From: Budvicia diplopodorum
GTDB taxonomy: Bacteria; Pseudomonadota; Gammaproteobacteria; Enterobacterales; Enterobacteriaceae
Length of the DNA stretch: 64,000 bases
Assembly (NCBI RefSeq): GCF_009800925.1
Contig: NZ_WOYF01000013.1
Coordinates: 1-64,000, forward strand
Reading direction: 5' to 3'
Under the pieces are notes generated by a model. That model saw only the letters and a list, made by a program, of their open reading frames with translations. It was not told where the DNA came from and searched no databases. Positions 20,628 through 30,032 of this stretch are shown here, piece by piece. The first letter of the stretch is position 1. Each line of letters opens with the position of its first letter. Made by a program: the position numbers and the translations under genes.

Positions 20628-22511
20628 TCACTTCAATAGCAGCTGATTCATCCGGCGGATAAAGCTGTTTGGATCGTCTAAGCTTCCCTTCTCGGCCAAC
20701 AGGGCCTGATCCAGCAGCAGTTCAACCCACTCGCCAAAATCAGCCTCATCGGTGATATCGGCCGCGCGTTTTACCAGCGCGTGCTCGGGGTTAAGCTCGA
20801 AGATATATTTTACATCCGGCGCTTTCTGACCGGCTGCGGCAAACAGCTTCGCCATTTGAGTTGTCATTTCATCGGCATCGGTTGTTACCACCGCTGGCGT
20901 ATCCGTCAGGCGGTGAGTTAACCGCACCTCTTTAACTCGCTCGCCAAGAAAAGCTTTAGCCCGCTCAACAAACGGCTCTAGCGCTTTTTCTGCTTCTTTC
21001 TGCTCTTCAGTTTCTGCATCAGCCAGTTTATCAACAGACTCATCGGCTTTGCTGACCGACTGGAATGACTTGCCTTCAAACTCGGTCAGGTAGCTCATCA
21101 TCCACTCGTCAATGCGATCGGATAACAGCAGAACCTCAATGCCTTTCTTACGGAACAGCTCAAGGTGTGGGCTATTTTTCGCGGCCGCGTAGCTGTCGGC
21201 AGTAATGTAATAAATCTTATCCTGACCTTCCTGCATACGGCTGACATAGTCGGCCAGAGGAACGTTTTGGACATTGCTGTCGTTATGGGTTGAGGCGAAA
21301 CGCAGCAGGTTAGCAATAGTTTCCTGATTGCCGCCGTCTTCTGCCGGGCCTTCTTTCAATACCAAACCAAACTGCAGCCAGAACTGTTGATACTTCTCGG
21401 CGTCGTTTTTAGCCAGTTTCTCAAGCATCTGAAGTACCCGCTTAGTGCAGGCATTACGCAGGCCTTGAGTCACCCGGTTGTCCTGCAAAATTTCGCGGGA
21501 AACGTTTAACGGTAAGTCGTTTGAGTCAATCAGGCCACGAACAAAGCGCAGGTAGTTCGGCATAAACTGCTCTGCGTCATCCATAATGAATACGCGCTGA
21601 ACGTAGAGTTTTAAACCATGCTTATGGTCGCGGTTCCACATATCCCACGGGGCCTGAGACGGAATATAGAGCAGGCTGGTATATTCTTGTTTACCTTCAA
21701 CTCGGTTGTGGCTCCAGGCCAGCGGATCGCTGAAGTCATGGGAAACGTGCTTATAAAATTCGTTATACTCTTCGTCGTTAACCTCTGACTTATTGCGGGT
21801 CCATAGCGCCTGAGCCTTATTGATTTTTTCCCAGTTAACGCTAGGCTCTTCGCCCTCTTTATCTTCGGTAACCTGAATTTCAACCGGCAGTGCAATATGG
21901 TCAGAATATTTACCGATCACTGAGCGAACGCGCCAGTCATCGAGGAATTCATCTTCACCTTCGCGCAGATGCAGCGTAATGTCAGTGCCGCGATCGGCTT
22001 TGCTGATTTCAGCAATGGTGTATTCACCTTCTCCGGCGGACTCCCAGAATACTGCTTCATCAGCAGATACGCCCGCTGCCCGGGTACGAACGGTAACTTT
22101 GTCGGCAACAATAAAGGCTGAATAGAAGCCTACGCCAAACTGGCCAATTAGCTGGCTGTCTTTCACCCGATCGGAACCCATGGATTCTAAAAATGCTTTA
22201 GTGCCTGACTTGGCGATAGTACCGAGGTTGTCGATAACTTCATCGCGGGTCATACCAATACCGTTATCGCTCAGCGTCAGGGTGCGCTTATCTTTATCAA
22301 ATGAAACCCGGACGCGAAGTTCACCATCACCTTCATATAAATCAGAGTTGGACAGCGCACGAAAACGAAGCTTGTCCGAGGCATCGGATGCGTTAGAGAT
22401 CAGTTCACGCAGAAAAATTTCTTTATTGGAATACAGGGAGTGGATCATCAGATGTAAAAGCTGTTTAACTTCTGACTGGAACCCTCTGGTTTCTTGGCTT
22501 TTCATACTCAT
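20628..22511 (-). CDS. htpG: Hsp90-family chaperone HtpG
   Basis: HtpG is the bacterial Hsp90, a cytoplasmic ATP-dependent dimeric chaperone that works with DnaK. In 627 residues it shows the GHKL ATP site ([39 protein letters not shown]), the middle domain ([29 protein letters not shown]) and the C-terminal dimerisation region. Start ATG 22511 has GAGG at ideal distance; a second ATG at 22505 matches the E. coli N-terminus. A strong heat-shock promoter lies upstream. Confidence 0.97.
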   Translation of the reverse strand: MSMKSQETRGFQSEVKQLLHLMIHSLYSNKEIFLRELISNASDASDKLRFRALSNSDLYEGDGELRVRVSFDKDKRTLTLSDNGIGMTRDEVIDNLGTIAKSGTKAFLESMGSDRVKDSQLIGQFGVGFYSAFIVADKVTVRTRAAGVSADEAVFWESAGEGEYTIAEISKADRGTDITLHLREGEDEFLDDWRVRSVIGKYSDHIALPVEIQVTEDKEGEEPSVNWEKINKAQALWTRNKSEVNDEEYNEFYKHVSHDFSDPLAWSHNRVEGKQEYTSLLYIPSQAPWDMWNRDHKHGLKLYVQRVFIMDDAEQFMPNYLRFVRGLIDSNDLPLNVSREILQDNRVTQGLRNACTKRVLQMLEKLAKNDAEKYQQFWLQFGLVLKEGPAEDGGNQETIANLLRFASTHNDSNVQNVPLADYVSRMQEGQDKIYYITADSYAAAKNSPHLELFRKKGIEVLLLSDRIDEWMMSYLTEFEGKSFQSVSKADESVDKLADAETEEQKEAEKALEPFVERAKAFLGERVKEVRLTHRLTDTPAVVTTDADEMTTQMAKLFAAAGQKAPDVKYIFELNPEHALVKRAADITDEADFGEWVELLLDQALLAEKGSLDDPNSFIRRMNQLLLK

Positions 22512-22565
22512 TGCTTACCTCAATATCTAAGTTTCATTCAGGCAGGTTAATACCGGATGTACAAG

Positions 22566-22594
22566 AGATGGGGATTAAGCAGAAGCTTTTCAAG
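22566..22594 (-). promoter_or_regulatory. sigma-32 heat-shock promoter of htpG
   Basis: On the minus strand CTTGAAA (22588-22594) and CCCCATCT (22566-22573) are spaced by 14 bp, an almost exact match to the sigma-32 consensus. The start codon is 55 bp downstream. Heat induction is the expected consequence. Confidence 0.88.
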
Positions 22595-22730
22595 CGTATA
22601 AACTCAGTATGCTTAAAAAAATTGCGTCAAAATAACAACGATTATGGTGAAAAGTGAGCCGATGCCAATATTTTTCGTCAAAGAAATCAATACTGGCACC
22701 AACCTATGTACAGCGAAGGTAATCAGTTAG

Positions 22731-23285
22731 CTAAAATGCTGAAATAGTAAAATGGTGGTCGTCAATCGCCTGCAGTACCGCCATATTTTCCTGCGTGGTG
22801 ACAAATATCAGGTATGAATCCCAGCCAATATTGATACAGCCAAATGAGAGCCCCATCGGCTTGAGATACTCCGTAACCTCAGTAAACTGATGCAGAACAT
22901 AATCACCGGCGGCAACCTCTTTTTCGCGCAGTTCATCGCGCTGAATACGTTGTTCCAGCTCATTAAGGCAAACCCCAAGATTTATATCTGGCCGAAAAGC
23001 GGCTATGCGCCGGACAACAAAATTGGCAATTTGCCCGTCATCATCTTCTCCACGCCAGTCAACCATATCAATAAAACCGTCCTGATATGTATAGCAATAA
23101 AGCAGGTCAATTAAGCCACCGGCGTACACGTTATCAAGATATCGGCCAAAGTCGTATTTTTTATATTGAGAGCTATTAAGCAGTTCTTCAGGTGAGCTGA
23201 TTGCTTTGTGGTAAATATCTGGCCATCCATTATTACCGTCGGTCACAATCATTTGGGCGAGTAATGTAATATTTTCCACGCTCAC
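22731..23285 (-). CDS. uncharacterised 184-residue protein (possibly DUF6630-like)
   Basis: I do not recognise this protein with certainty. It is acidic, has no signal peptide or membrane segment, and contains WPDIYHKAISSPEELL, a YQDGFIDMVDWRGEDDDGQ segment and a C-terminal GWDSYLIFVTTQENM stretch; the last recalls DUF6630-type proteins of unknown function. The start is GTG 23285 with AGGGA eight bases upstream. It stands alone between htpG and recR, a position with no gene in E. coli, so it is probably an accessory gene. A toxin-immunity role is conceivable for such small acidic proteins but nothing nearby supports it. Confidence 0.75.
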   Translation of the reverse strand: MSVENITLLAQMIVTDGNNGWPDIYHKAISSPEELLNSSQYKKYDFGRYLDNVYAGGLIDLLYCYTYQDGFIDMVDWRGEDDDGQIANFVVRRIAAFRPDINLGVCLNELEQRIQRDELREKEVAAGDYVLHQFTEVTEYLKPMGLSFGCINIGWDSYLIFVTTQENMAVLQAIDDHHFTISAF

Positions 23286-23493
23286 GGTGCATTCCCTGAA
23301 TTAAGTTAAATGGGCAAAATCCTATCAAAATTAAATATAAACCGGCACCAACCCACAGTTCCAAAATAATTTATATAAAATCATAAAGATAAGTAAATTT
23401 AAAAATAGAAAAACAGAACCGAGAAATATAATTTTTTAGAAACACAGGGCTAAAAAACAGCCTTTATTAATACTTTATATATAGATGAAAAGC

Positions 23494-23530
23494 CATAAAG
23501 GCAACGATAAATCTATCGATTGCCTTTATG
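23494..23530 (-). terminator. recR terminator hairpin
   Basis: CATAAAGGCAA pairs with TTGCCTTTATG, with additional inner pairing CGATA/TATCG. It begins 14 bp past the recR stop and closes the dnaX-ybaB-recR operon. Confidence 0.7.
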
Positions 23531-23543
23531 AACTCAGGTTCGA

Positions 23544-24149
23544 TTAAAACTTGATCTGGTGACGACCGGCCAGAGAGTGCGACAGCGTAGTGCCGTCAAC
23601 CATTTCCAGTTCACCGCCAACCGGTACACCGTGGGCTATCCGGCTAGCCATAACGCCATACATGGCACACATTTCAGCAATAAAGTTAGCCGTGGCATCC
23701 CCTTCAATCGTTGGGTTAGTGGCGAGAATAACTTCATTAATCGTTTCAGATGCCAACCGTTCCTCTAGGCGATCCAGACCGATATCATTCGGCCCGATAC
23801 CGTCAAGCGGCGATAAATGCCCCATCAGAACAAAATACCGCCCGGCAAACTGCCCGGTCTGTTCAATGGCATGAATATCGGCCGGGCTTTCAACGATACA
23901 GATTAGACCGCTGTTCTGACGGCGCTGGTTGGCACAAATCGTACAAACCTCTTCTTCCGTAAAGGTACGGCAGTCGCGGCAGTGGCCAACCTCAGACATG
24001 GCCCGGGTCAACGCCTGAGCTAAACGCATTCCACCGCTGCGATCGCGCTGTAATAGCTGAAACGCCATACGTTGTGCAGACTTCGGCCCCACGCCGGGTA
24101 AGCAGCGCAGGGACTCCATCAGTGATTCAAGAAGAGGACTGGTTTGCAT
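23544..24149 (-). CDS. recR: recombination mediator RecR
   Basis: RecR acts with RecF and RecO to load RecA on gapped DNA. The 201-residue protein has a helix-hairpin-helix region ([17 protein letters not shown]), a C4 zinc finger (Cys57, Cys60, Cys69, Cys72) and a Toprim domain ([26 protein letters not shown]). Its ATG overlaps the ybaB stop by one base (TGATG), giving translational coupling. Confidence 0.97.
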   Translation of the reverse strand: MQTSPLLESLMESLRCLPGVGPKSAQRMAFQLLQRDRSGGMRLAQALTRAMSEVGHCRDCRTFTEEEVCTICANQRRQNSGLICIVESPADIHAIEQTGQFAGRYFVLMGHLSPLDGIGPNDIGLDRLEERLASETINEVILATNPTIEGDATANFIAEMCAMYGVMASRIAHGVPVGGELEMVDGTTLSHSLAGRHQIKF

Positions 24150-24481
24150 CAGAACGGCATCTTAAATCCGGGAGGTAACTGCATACCGCCAGATACCTGA
24201 GCCATTTTCTCTTTTTGGGTCTCTTCAATGCGGCGCGCTGCGTCATTGAAGGCGGCCGCAATCAGATCTTCCAGCATCTCTTTATCGTCTTCCATCAGGC
24301 TTGGATCGATTTCGATCCGGCGGCAGTTATGCGCACCGTTGATAGTCACTTTAACCATACCGGCACCGGATTCACCGGTGACTTCCAGCTTGGCAATTTC
24401 TTCTTGCATTTGCTGCATTTTGTCTTGCATCTGCTGCGCTTGCTTCATTAAATTACCCAGTCCGCCTTTACCACCAAACAT
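24149..24481 (-). CDS. ybaB: nucleoid-associated protein YbaB/EbfC
   Basis: YbaB is a small homodimeric DNA-binding protein of the YbaB/EbfC family. The 110-residue protein has the glycine-rich [40 protein letters not shown] N-terminus (residues 1-37, helical, methionine/glutamine-rich) and the [19 protein letters not shown] strand. It sits between dnaX and recR as in E. coli. Confidence 0.96.
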   Translation of the reverse strand: MFGGKGGLGNLMKQAQQMQDKMQQMQEEIAKLEVTGESGAGMVKVTINGAHNCRRIEIDPSLMEDDKEMLEDLIAAAFNDAARRIEETQKEKMAQVSGGMQLPPGFKMPF

Positions 24482-24565
24482 GGCTATCTCTCTCTTCTGT
24501 GGATAAAATCAAATAATTGCCGTTGTCGTGTTTGCCGCTAGCGGCGTACTAATAACGGTAATCGC

Positions 24566-26629
24566 TCATACAGGTCTGATACTATCTTCATCAAGCTCTG
24601 CATCAAAATACCGGCAGAGGGTTTGAATATGGATATCGGAGGCCATTGACGCTCTGGCCTGCAATAGTTTCTCTTCATAGATGGCCTGCCGCCACTCCAG
24701 CGGAGTTTTCACCGATGCGTCTTCATCTTCAACAATCGTCAGCGTAACCGGCTGGCCAGCTTGCTGGCTCAGTGCTTCACTCAGGATCTGCTGGGCAGAG
24801 GTTGAATTAAGGTGCCGCTGAGAGGGGCGAAGATGCAGGCAAATCTCGTTATCCGATAGCTGCTGCTTAAACGCGTTCAGCGCAAGTTGCTGCACCAGCT
24901 TAGGCAAGGGTAGCTGATTGATTTCAGCCGCCCAGAGATCTCGCGTCAAGGACTCTTCAGCCAGCTTAATCGAAAGCTCGGGCGTTTTCTCATGCTCAAG
25001 GGCGGAACGCAGCGCCTTAGGTGTCGTTACCGGTTCAGCAACCGCCTCGAAATCATGCTGGGCCTTCCAGCGGTAGCTCTCTTTTTTAGCCGGTGATTTT
25101 GGTGCTGTTGTGCCAGAAGTGCCGGGCGCGCCGCCCTTCTCAACCGCTGACGCCAGTCTGTCGAGCGCAGCAGACGCCGGCCGCGCTTTTAATTGCGCAG
25201 CCGGCTCATTCTTTTTTGCGTCGGAGGCACCCTGCTGACGACGCACCTGATTTCGCGCCTGAAGCATTTGTGCCGTTGATTCTGATAAACCTTTCGCTAT
25301 TTCAGCTTCGGCCTTGGCTTCTGCCTCGCTCGGCGGTAGCGCGGCTACTGGCTCACTGGGTTCCGCAATTCGGGCCTGATAATCCGGTGCTGGCTGCTGT
25401 GGCTGTTGATGCTGTACCGGAGCCTTGTTCACTGGCTCCGGGTGGGAACTCGCTGCGGGCTGGTGCGAAACGGTATGCGGTATTTTAGCGGGCGCAGGCG
25501 AAGGTGGCGCATTCTCTACGCTGACCTGAGGAATATTCACCAAGTTTTTGGGATGAAACGCCAATGCGCGTAATAATGTCATTTCAACGCCCATCCGGCG
25601 GTCAGGGGCGTAGGCCAGCTCTTTTCGACCAATTAATAACGTTTGGTAATAGAGCTGTAAATCTTGTGGGCTAATCTGGCGGGCCAGATCGCGCATTCGC
25701 TGTTCATTATGCTTTAACGGATCGGTTGCCAACGGCAGAAGCTGAACCATCGCAACCTGATGCAGTAACGCCAGCATTTCAACCAACAGCGTATCCCAGT
25801 CAACGCCTTTGGACGCGGTCTGAGTCACTAACGACATGAGCGCTTCACCGTTAGCGTGCGCCAGAGATTCAACTAATGCCAGAGCGTGTTCGTCGTCCAG
25901 AGTTCCGAGCATCATGCTAACCGATTCGGCTGCAACAACGCCGTCACCCATGGCAATCGCCTGATCGGTCAGGCTTAAAGCATCGCGCATACTGCCCTGA
26001 GCGGCGCGGGATAACAGCTGTAATGCGCGAGGCTCGGATTGAATATGCTCGGCATGCAGAATTTTTTCTAGCTGCTGTTTAATCTGATCGACGTCTAATG
26101 CCTTGAGATGAAACTGCAGGCAGCGGGACAGAATGGTGACCGGAAGCTTTTGAGGATCGGTGGTTGCCAGTAGGAACTTAACGTGCTCTGGCGGCTCTTC
26201 CAGCGTTTTTAACAGCGCGTTAAAACTATGGCGGGAAAGCATGTGAACTTCATCGATCAGATAGACCTTGAAGCGGCCACGGGCCGGGGCATATTGCACG
26301 TTATCCAGCAGCTCTCGGGTATCTTCCACTTTGGTACGCGAGGCGGCGTCAATCTCAAGCAAATCGACAAATCGGCCCTCTTCGATTTCACGGCAGTTAC
26401 CGCACTGGCCGCACGGCGTGGCGGTAATGCCGGTTTCACAGTTCAGACCTTTAGCCAATAGCCTGGCTATAGACGTTTTACCAACGCCCCGGGTACCGGA
26501 AAAAAGATAAGCATGATGGATCCGTCCTAAAGACAGACCATTCGAGATGGCGGTCAAGACATGTTCTTGACCAACAACGTCAGAAAAGCTTTGTGGGCGC
26601 CACTTGCGGGCAAGAACTTGATAGCTCAT
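24566..26629 (-). CDS. dnaX: DNA polymerase III tau (and gamma) subunit DnaX
   Basis: DnaX is the clamp-loader ATPase; tau also couples polymerase cores and DnaB. The 687-residue tau has Walker A GTRGVGKTS (45-53), a zinc site (Cys64, Cys73, Cys76, Cys79), DEVHMLSRHSFNALLKTLEEPP and the sensor region ILSRCLQFHL. A proline/alanine-rich linker follows, then the tau C-terminal domains. A -1 frameshift at codons 472-473 would add one Glu and stop, giving a 474-residue gamma ending at 25206. The gene heads dnaX-ybaB-recR. Confidence 0.97.
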   Translation of the reverse strand: MSYQVLARKWRPQSFSDVVGQEHVLTAISNGLSLGRIHHAYLFSGTRGVGKTSIARLLAKGLNCETGITATPCGQCGNCREIEEGRFVDLLEIDAASRTKVEDTRELLDNVQYAPARGRFKVYLIDEVHMLSRHSFNALLKTLEEPPEHVKFLLATTDPQKLPVTILSRCLQFHLKALDVDQIKQQLEKILHAEHIQSEPRALQLLSRAAQGSMRDALSLTDQAIAMGDGVVAAESVSMMLGTLDDEHALALVESLAHANGEALMSLVTQTASKGVDWDTLLVEMLALLHQVAMVQLLPLATDPLKHNEQRMRDLARQISPQDLQLYYQTLLIGRKELAYAPDRRMGVEMTLLRALAFHPKNLVNIPQVSVENAPPSPAPAKIPHTVSHQPAASSHPEPVNKAPVQHQQPQQPAPDYQARIAEPSEPVAALPPSEAEAKAEAEIAKGLSESTAQMLQARNQVRRQQGASDAKKNEPAAQLKARPASAALDRLASAVEKGGAPGTSGTTAPKSPAKKESYRWKAQHDFEAVAEPVTTPKALRSALEHEKTPELSIKLAEESLTRDLWAAEINQLPLPKLVQQLALNAFKQQLSDNEICLHLRPSQRHLNSTSAQQILSEALSQQAGQPVTLTIVEDEDASVKTPLEWRQAIYEEKLLQARASMASDIHIQTLCRYFDAELDEDSIRPV
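25176..25233 (-). promoter_or_regulatory. dnaX programmed -1 frameshift signal
   Basis: On the minus strand: SD-like AGGGTG (25228-25233), 10 nt, slippery A-AAA-AAG (25211-25217), then GAA TGA in the -1 frame (stop at 25206-25208). A hairpin follows: GCCGGC-T-GCGC (25195-25205) with GCGC-G-GCCGGC (25176-25186). All three elements match the spacing of the well-studied E. coli dnaX signal that makes gamma. Confidence 0.92.
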
Positions 26630-26705
26630 TGATACCGAAAAGTCGATTAAATTAGGTGAAACATCTTACCACAACCGATGATAAGCGACGATGTTTGTTG
26701 TTGAA

Positions 26706-27257
26706 TTAATGGCCGTCAAAAGAGACAAGGCTATAACATTCAATCCCCTGTGTCGCAAGCCGGGCACGCCCTGCCAATTCAGGTAATTCAATCACAAATG
26801 CGGCATCCGTGACTTTACCACCAAGGCGACGAATCAGTCGGGTTGTGGCTTCAATCGTGCCGCCGGTGGCCAGCAAATCATCAATCACTAACACGGTGTC
26901 ATTTTGATTAACGCTGTCGGTGTGAATTTCCAGTACGTCAGTACCGTATTCCAGATCGTAAGTTTCCTGTAGCGTTTCGCGAGGTAATTTGCCTCTTTTA
27001 CGAACGGGAACAAAACCGACGCCCAAGGCCAACGCTACCGGTGCACCGAATAGAAACCCGCGCGCTTCAGTACCGACAATCTTGGTAATGCCTTTATTTT
27101 GATACTTTTCTACCATCAGCTTGATGCAGGTAGAATAAGCGGCGTGATTTTCCAGCAACGTCGTGATATCACGAAACAGAATTCCCGCTTTTGGGTAGTC
27201 GGGAATAGTGATAATGCTGTCTTTAATTAACTGTAGCTGCTGTTCTTGAATAGTCAT
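26706..27257 (-). CDS. apt: adenine phosphoribosyltransferase Apt
   Basis: Apt converts adenine and PRPP to AMP in purine salvage. Starting at ATG 27257 the protein has 183 residues, the E. coli length, with an N-terminus collinear to it ([13 protein letters not shown]). It contains [15 protein letters not shown] and the PRPP loop [13 protein letters not shown]. The frame is open 36 codons further upstream, but that part has no resemblance to Apt. A weak AGG lies 9 nt upstream of the chosen start. Confidence 0.95.
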   Translation of the reverse strand: MTIQEQQLQLIKDSIITIPDYPKAGILFRDITTLLENHAAYSTCIKLMVEKYQNKGITKIVGTEARGFLFGAPVALALGVGFVPVRKRGKLPRETLQETYDLEYGTDVLEIHTDSVNQNDTVLVIDDLLATGGTIEATTRLIRRLGGKVTDAAFVIELPELAGRARLATQGIECYSLVSFDGH

Positions 27258-27406
27258 AATTATTGCCTGATTAAACAACCTGTCATTGCCGAAACGCCCG
27301 TTTTCGACATTAGCGCATCCATAATAGCGCGCGGTCACCAACAAAAAACGCTCAAATCTATGCAATGCACATCAGAAATGCAACCGCTGTTATCACATTA
27401 AATTGA

Positions 27407-27787
27407 TTACTTGTCGTTTTGTTGTAGCGGATCAATAACCGGTATACGTAGCATAAAGGCCAATATTACCACCAATATGACCATCAACAATGCTCTTACC
27501 CACCACAGAGAAATCGTCCACAATGAAAAGCTAAACGTGACCAACACAATCATAATGGCTTTCCACTTAGCGCCGGGAGGTAACCCGCGATAAGTTTGCC
27601 AATGGTGTAAATAAGAGCCAAACCATGAACGGTATAGTAACCAGTGATGAAACCGAGGAGAGGATCGGGCAAAGCACCATGCAGCTAACAGTAAGAAAGG
27701 CGTTGTGGGCAATATAGGTAATACGGCCCCCAAGCAGGCCAATCCCATTGCTAACCAACCAAGAATTAGAAGAAGAATTTTATACAT
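27407..27787 (-). CDS. ybaN: inner membrane protein YbaN (DUF454)
   Basis: This 126-residue protein is almost entirely hydrophobic, with about three to four membrane segments, and has the DUF454 signature GAVLPILPTTPFLLLAAWCFARSSPRFHHWL. The function of YbaN is unknown. It lies divergent from priC and next to apt, as in E. coli. Confidence 0.92.
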   Translation of the reverse strand: MYKILLLILGWLAMGLACLGAVLPILPTTPFLLLAAWCFARSSPRFHHWLLYRSWFGSYLHHWQTYRGLPPGAKWKAIMIVLVTFSFSLWTISLWWVRALLMVILVVILAFMLRIPVIDPLQQNDK

Positions 27788-27956
27788 AGTGCCGTGTACC
27801 CTGTAATTCAGGCTGATATTCTATATCAAATAAATCTGTTAAACCCCAGTAATGATATAAGATATCACGATATATAAAGGCATTAACGGTATTCGAACCT
27901 ATTTGCTACGCTCTACGTTCCGGCCAGTTAACCATCGCGTTCTAAACAAGGCTTAA

Positions 27957-28496
27957 ATGAACACCAAAAACCGACTTCATACATTAGAACAACAGATACA
28001 GCAGCTAGCCCAAACCATTGCTGATGCACCAGCAATGTCTGCCGCTCAGCCTCGCTTTGATAATCAGCTGTTTAACCAACGGGGTGCCCGGCTGAATAAC
28101 TATCTGGCTGAAGTTGAAAAAAATTTGAGCCAGCTTAAACAAGAAGTAGAAAAAGGCCGACAAGAGCAGGTTGCCTTTCTGGCCGAACGCATTGTGGCGC
28201 AAATTACTGCCCTTCAGCGTGAACTGGCTACGTTAAAGCTAAGGGAGAAAAATACGATCGCAGTGAAATCGGGTACCGATATGTATCAAACGCTGGCTCA
28301 GCATCAGGACTTTGAGCGACGTCTTCAGGAAATGCTGCGTGATAAAGAAAGCCTGCTCTTTCAACAAACTACCCTTGATGCCCAGCAAAAATTACAGAAA
28401 GAGTTAGCAACCCTTGAAGGCCGACTGGTACGCTGCCGCCAAGCGTTAAGGCGCATAGAAAAACAGATAGAACGCAGAGAGTCTGGATACAGCTAG
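27957..28496 (+). CDS. priC: primosomal replication protein N'' (PriC)
   Basis: PriC helps reload DnaB at stalled replication forks. The 179-residue protein is helical and rich in Gln, Leu and Arg; it aligns with PriC through RFDNQLFNQRGARLNNYLAE and VAFLAERIVAQITALQREL. The sequence family is poorly conserved, but position beside ybaN and length support the call. AAGG lies 6 nt upstream of ATG 27957. Confidence 0.9.
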   Translation: MNTKNRLHTLEQQIQQLAQTIADAPAMSAAQPRFDNQLFNQRGARLNNYLAEVEKNLSQLKQEVEKGRQEQVAFLAERIVAQITALQRELATLKLREKNTIAVKSGTDMYQTLAQHQDFERRLQEMLRDKESLLFQQTTLDAQQKLQKELATLEGRLVRCRQALRRIEKQIERRESGYS

Positions 28497-28622
28497 CACA
28501 AGCTTTTCAGAGCATTAGGCACCGGAAATTTACATATTGTTACATTTTTATGCATTTAACGCACAACTAAAAAAATAGCTTCGCAATAATACCGGCATAC
28601 CACTTAATACAGGAGTTATGTG

Positions 28623-29972
28623 ATGAGCCTTAAATATCTGTTACCCGCCCTTGCCCTTTTATCCAGTTCTGCCTTTGCGGTAAGCATGCCGCCTCCTGAC
28701 GGAGATTTGAAAGTTATCACCAAAGCAGAGCTCTCTTCTCCCATCATTTTAGAAAATACTCAGGAAAATAATTACCTGAAAATCTCGTTAACCGGTTTTA
28801 AACAAAATGAAGAAGTGAAAACCCCGATAAATCTGGCGCTAGTCATTGACCGCTCCGGATCGATGTCCGGCGACCGAATTGAGAAAGCCCGTGAAGCCGC
28901 CATTATGGCGATTAATATGCTCAAAGATGACGATATTGTCTCAGTCATCGCCTATGACGATAATGCCTATGTCATTATTCCGGCTACAAAAGCTAAAAAT
29001 AAAGCCAATATGATTAAAGTGATTAACGATACCGTTCAGCCCGGCGGAGGAACCGCCCTGTTCGCAGGCGTAAGTAAAGGTATCAAAGAGGTTAATAAGT
29101 TCATCAAGAAAAATCAGGTTAACCGCATTATTCTGCTGTCTGACGGGCAAGCCAACGTAGGGCCAAGCACCACAAAAGAGCTGGCCGATCTGGGTCAGGT
29201 TGCCGGTAAGCAAGGCATTGCGGTGACCACCATCGGTCTGGGCAATGGCTATAACGAAGATCTGATGACCGCGCTGGCCGGCTTTAGCGACGGTAATCAT
29301 GCCTATGTTGAAAATTCTGCCGACCTTGAAACCGCCTTTGTGCGTGAATTTAAAGACGTGATGTCCGTCGTTGCCCAAGAAGTTGTGGTAACCATTAAGC
29401 TACAGGATGGCGTAAAACCCGTTCGCCTGCTGGGCCGCGATGGCGACATTATCGGTAATAGCGTTACGGTTAAAATGAACCAGCTTTATTCTAATCAGGA
29501 AAAATACGTTCTGTTAGAGGTGGTTCCACCAAAAGGAAAAGAGAGTGAGAACAAGCCGCTGGCCAACGTATCTATTAGCTATGACAATCTGAAAACCCAC
29601 CAAAAAGATACCTTTAATGACATGGTGAATATTAGCTACAGCAAATCATCAAAAGCCGTAGCGGCAGCGGTTCAGGAAGAGATTGTGGTGGATTCAGCTA
29701 TCCAAAAAGCCAATATTGAAAATGAACGCGCCATCAAATTACTGGACGAAGGTAAGAAAGATGAAGCCAATAAAATTATCCAGCAAAATGCGGCCAGCAT
29801 GGATGCCCTGTCAGGTAGCGTAAGTTCGCCTGCGGCGGTATCAAAGGCGACATCCAGTAAAGAGGCCAACCAAAAACTGGCGACTGAAGTTGAAACTAAA
29901 GACGTTTCATCATCGCGTAAAAGCCTAAAAGAAAGTACGTACAGCACAGAAAAACAGCAGAACAAAAAGTAG
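28623..29972 (+). CDS. exported von Willebrand factor A (VWA) domain protein
   Basis: The 449-residue protein starts at ATG 28623 behind AGGAG (7-nt spacing). It has a signal peptide (cleavage near SAFA-VS, residue 19-20), a VWA domain (about 68-235) with an intact metal-ion-dependent adhesion site (D76xS78xS80, Thr144, Asp174), a beta-rich middle, and a charged, Lys/Ser-rich tail. VWA domains bind partners through a divalent metal. It is followed 60 bp later by a sensor kinase and response regulator on the same strand, suggesting the three form one signalling module. The cluster lies between priC and rsmS, which are close neighbours in E. coli. Exact function is unknown. Confidence 0.85.
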   Translation: MSLKYLLPALALLSSSAFAVSMPPPDGDLKVITKAELSSPIILENTQENNYLKISLTGFKQNEEVKTPINLALVIDRSGSMSGDRIEKAREAAIMAINMLKDDDIVSVIAYDDNAYVIIPATKAKNKANMIKVINDTVQPGGGTALFAGVSKGIKEVNKFIKKNQVNRIILLSDGQANVGPSTTKELADLGQVAGKQGIAVTTIGLGNGYNEDLMTALAGFSDGNHAYVENSADLETAFVREFKDVMSVVAQEVVVTIKLQDGVKPVRLLGRDGDIIGNSVTVKMNQLYSNQEKYVLLEVVPPKGKESENKPLANVSISYDNLKTHQKDTFNDMVNISYSKSSKAVAAAVQEEIVVDSAIQKANIENERAIKLLDEGKKDEANKIIQQNAASMDALSGSVSSPAAVSKATSSKEANQKLATEVETKDVSSSRKSLKESTYSTEKQQNKK

Positions 29973-30032
29973 CAAACTGCCGGAGGTAAGGTACTCTTAT
30001 CTCCGGTCAATTATTTAGCGGTCAGAGTATTG

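Noticed and set aside
27258..27365. Longer apt start giving a 219-residue protein
   Set aside because: The additional 36 residues have no match to Apt, and the start at 27257 restores the family length of 183.
28941..29378. 145-codon frame antisense to the VWA gene
   Set aside because: It is a shadow of the VWA coding sequence, with no family resemblance or ribosome binding site.
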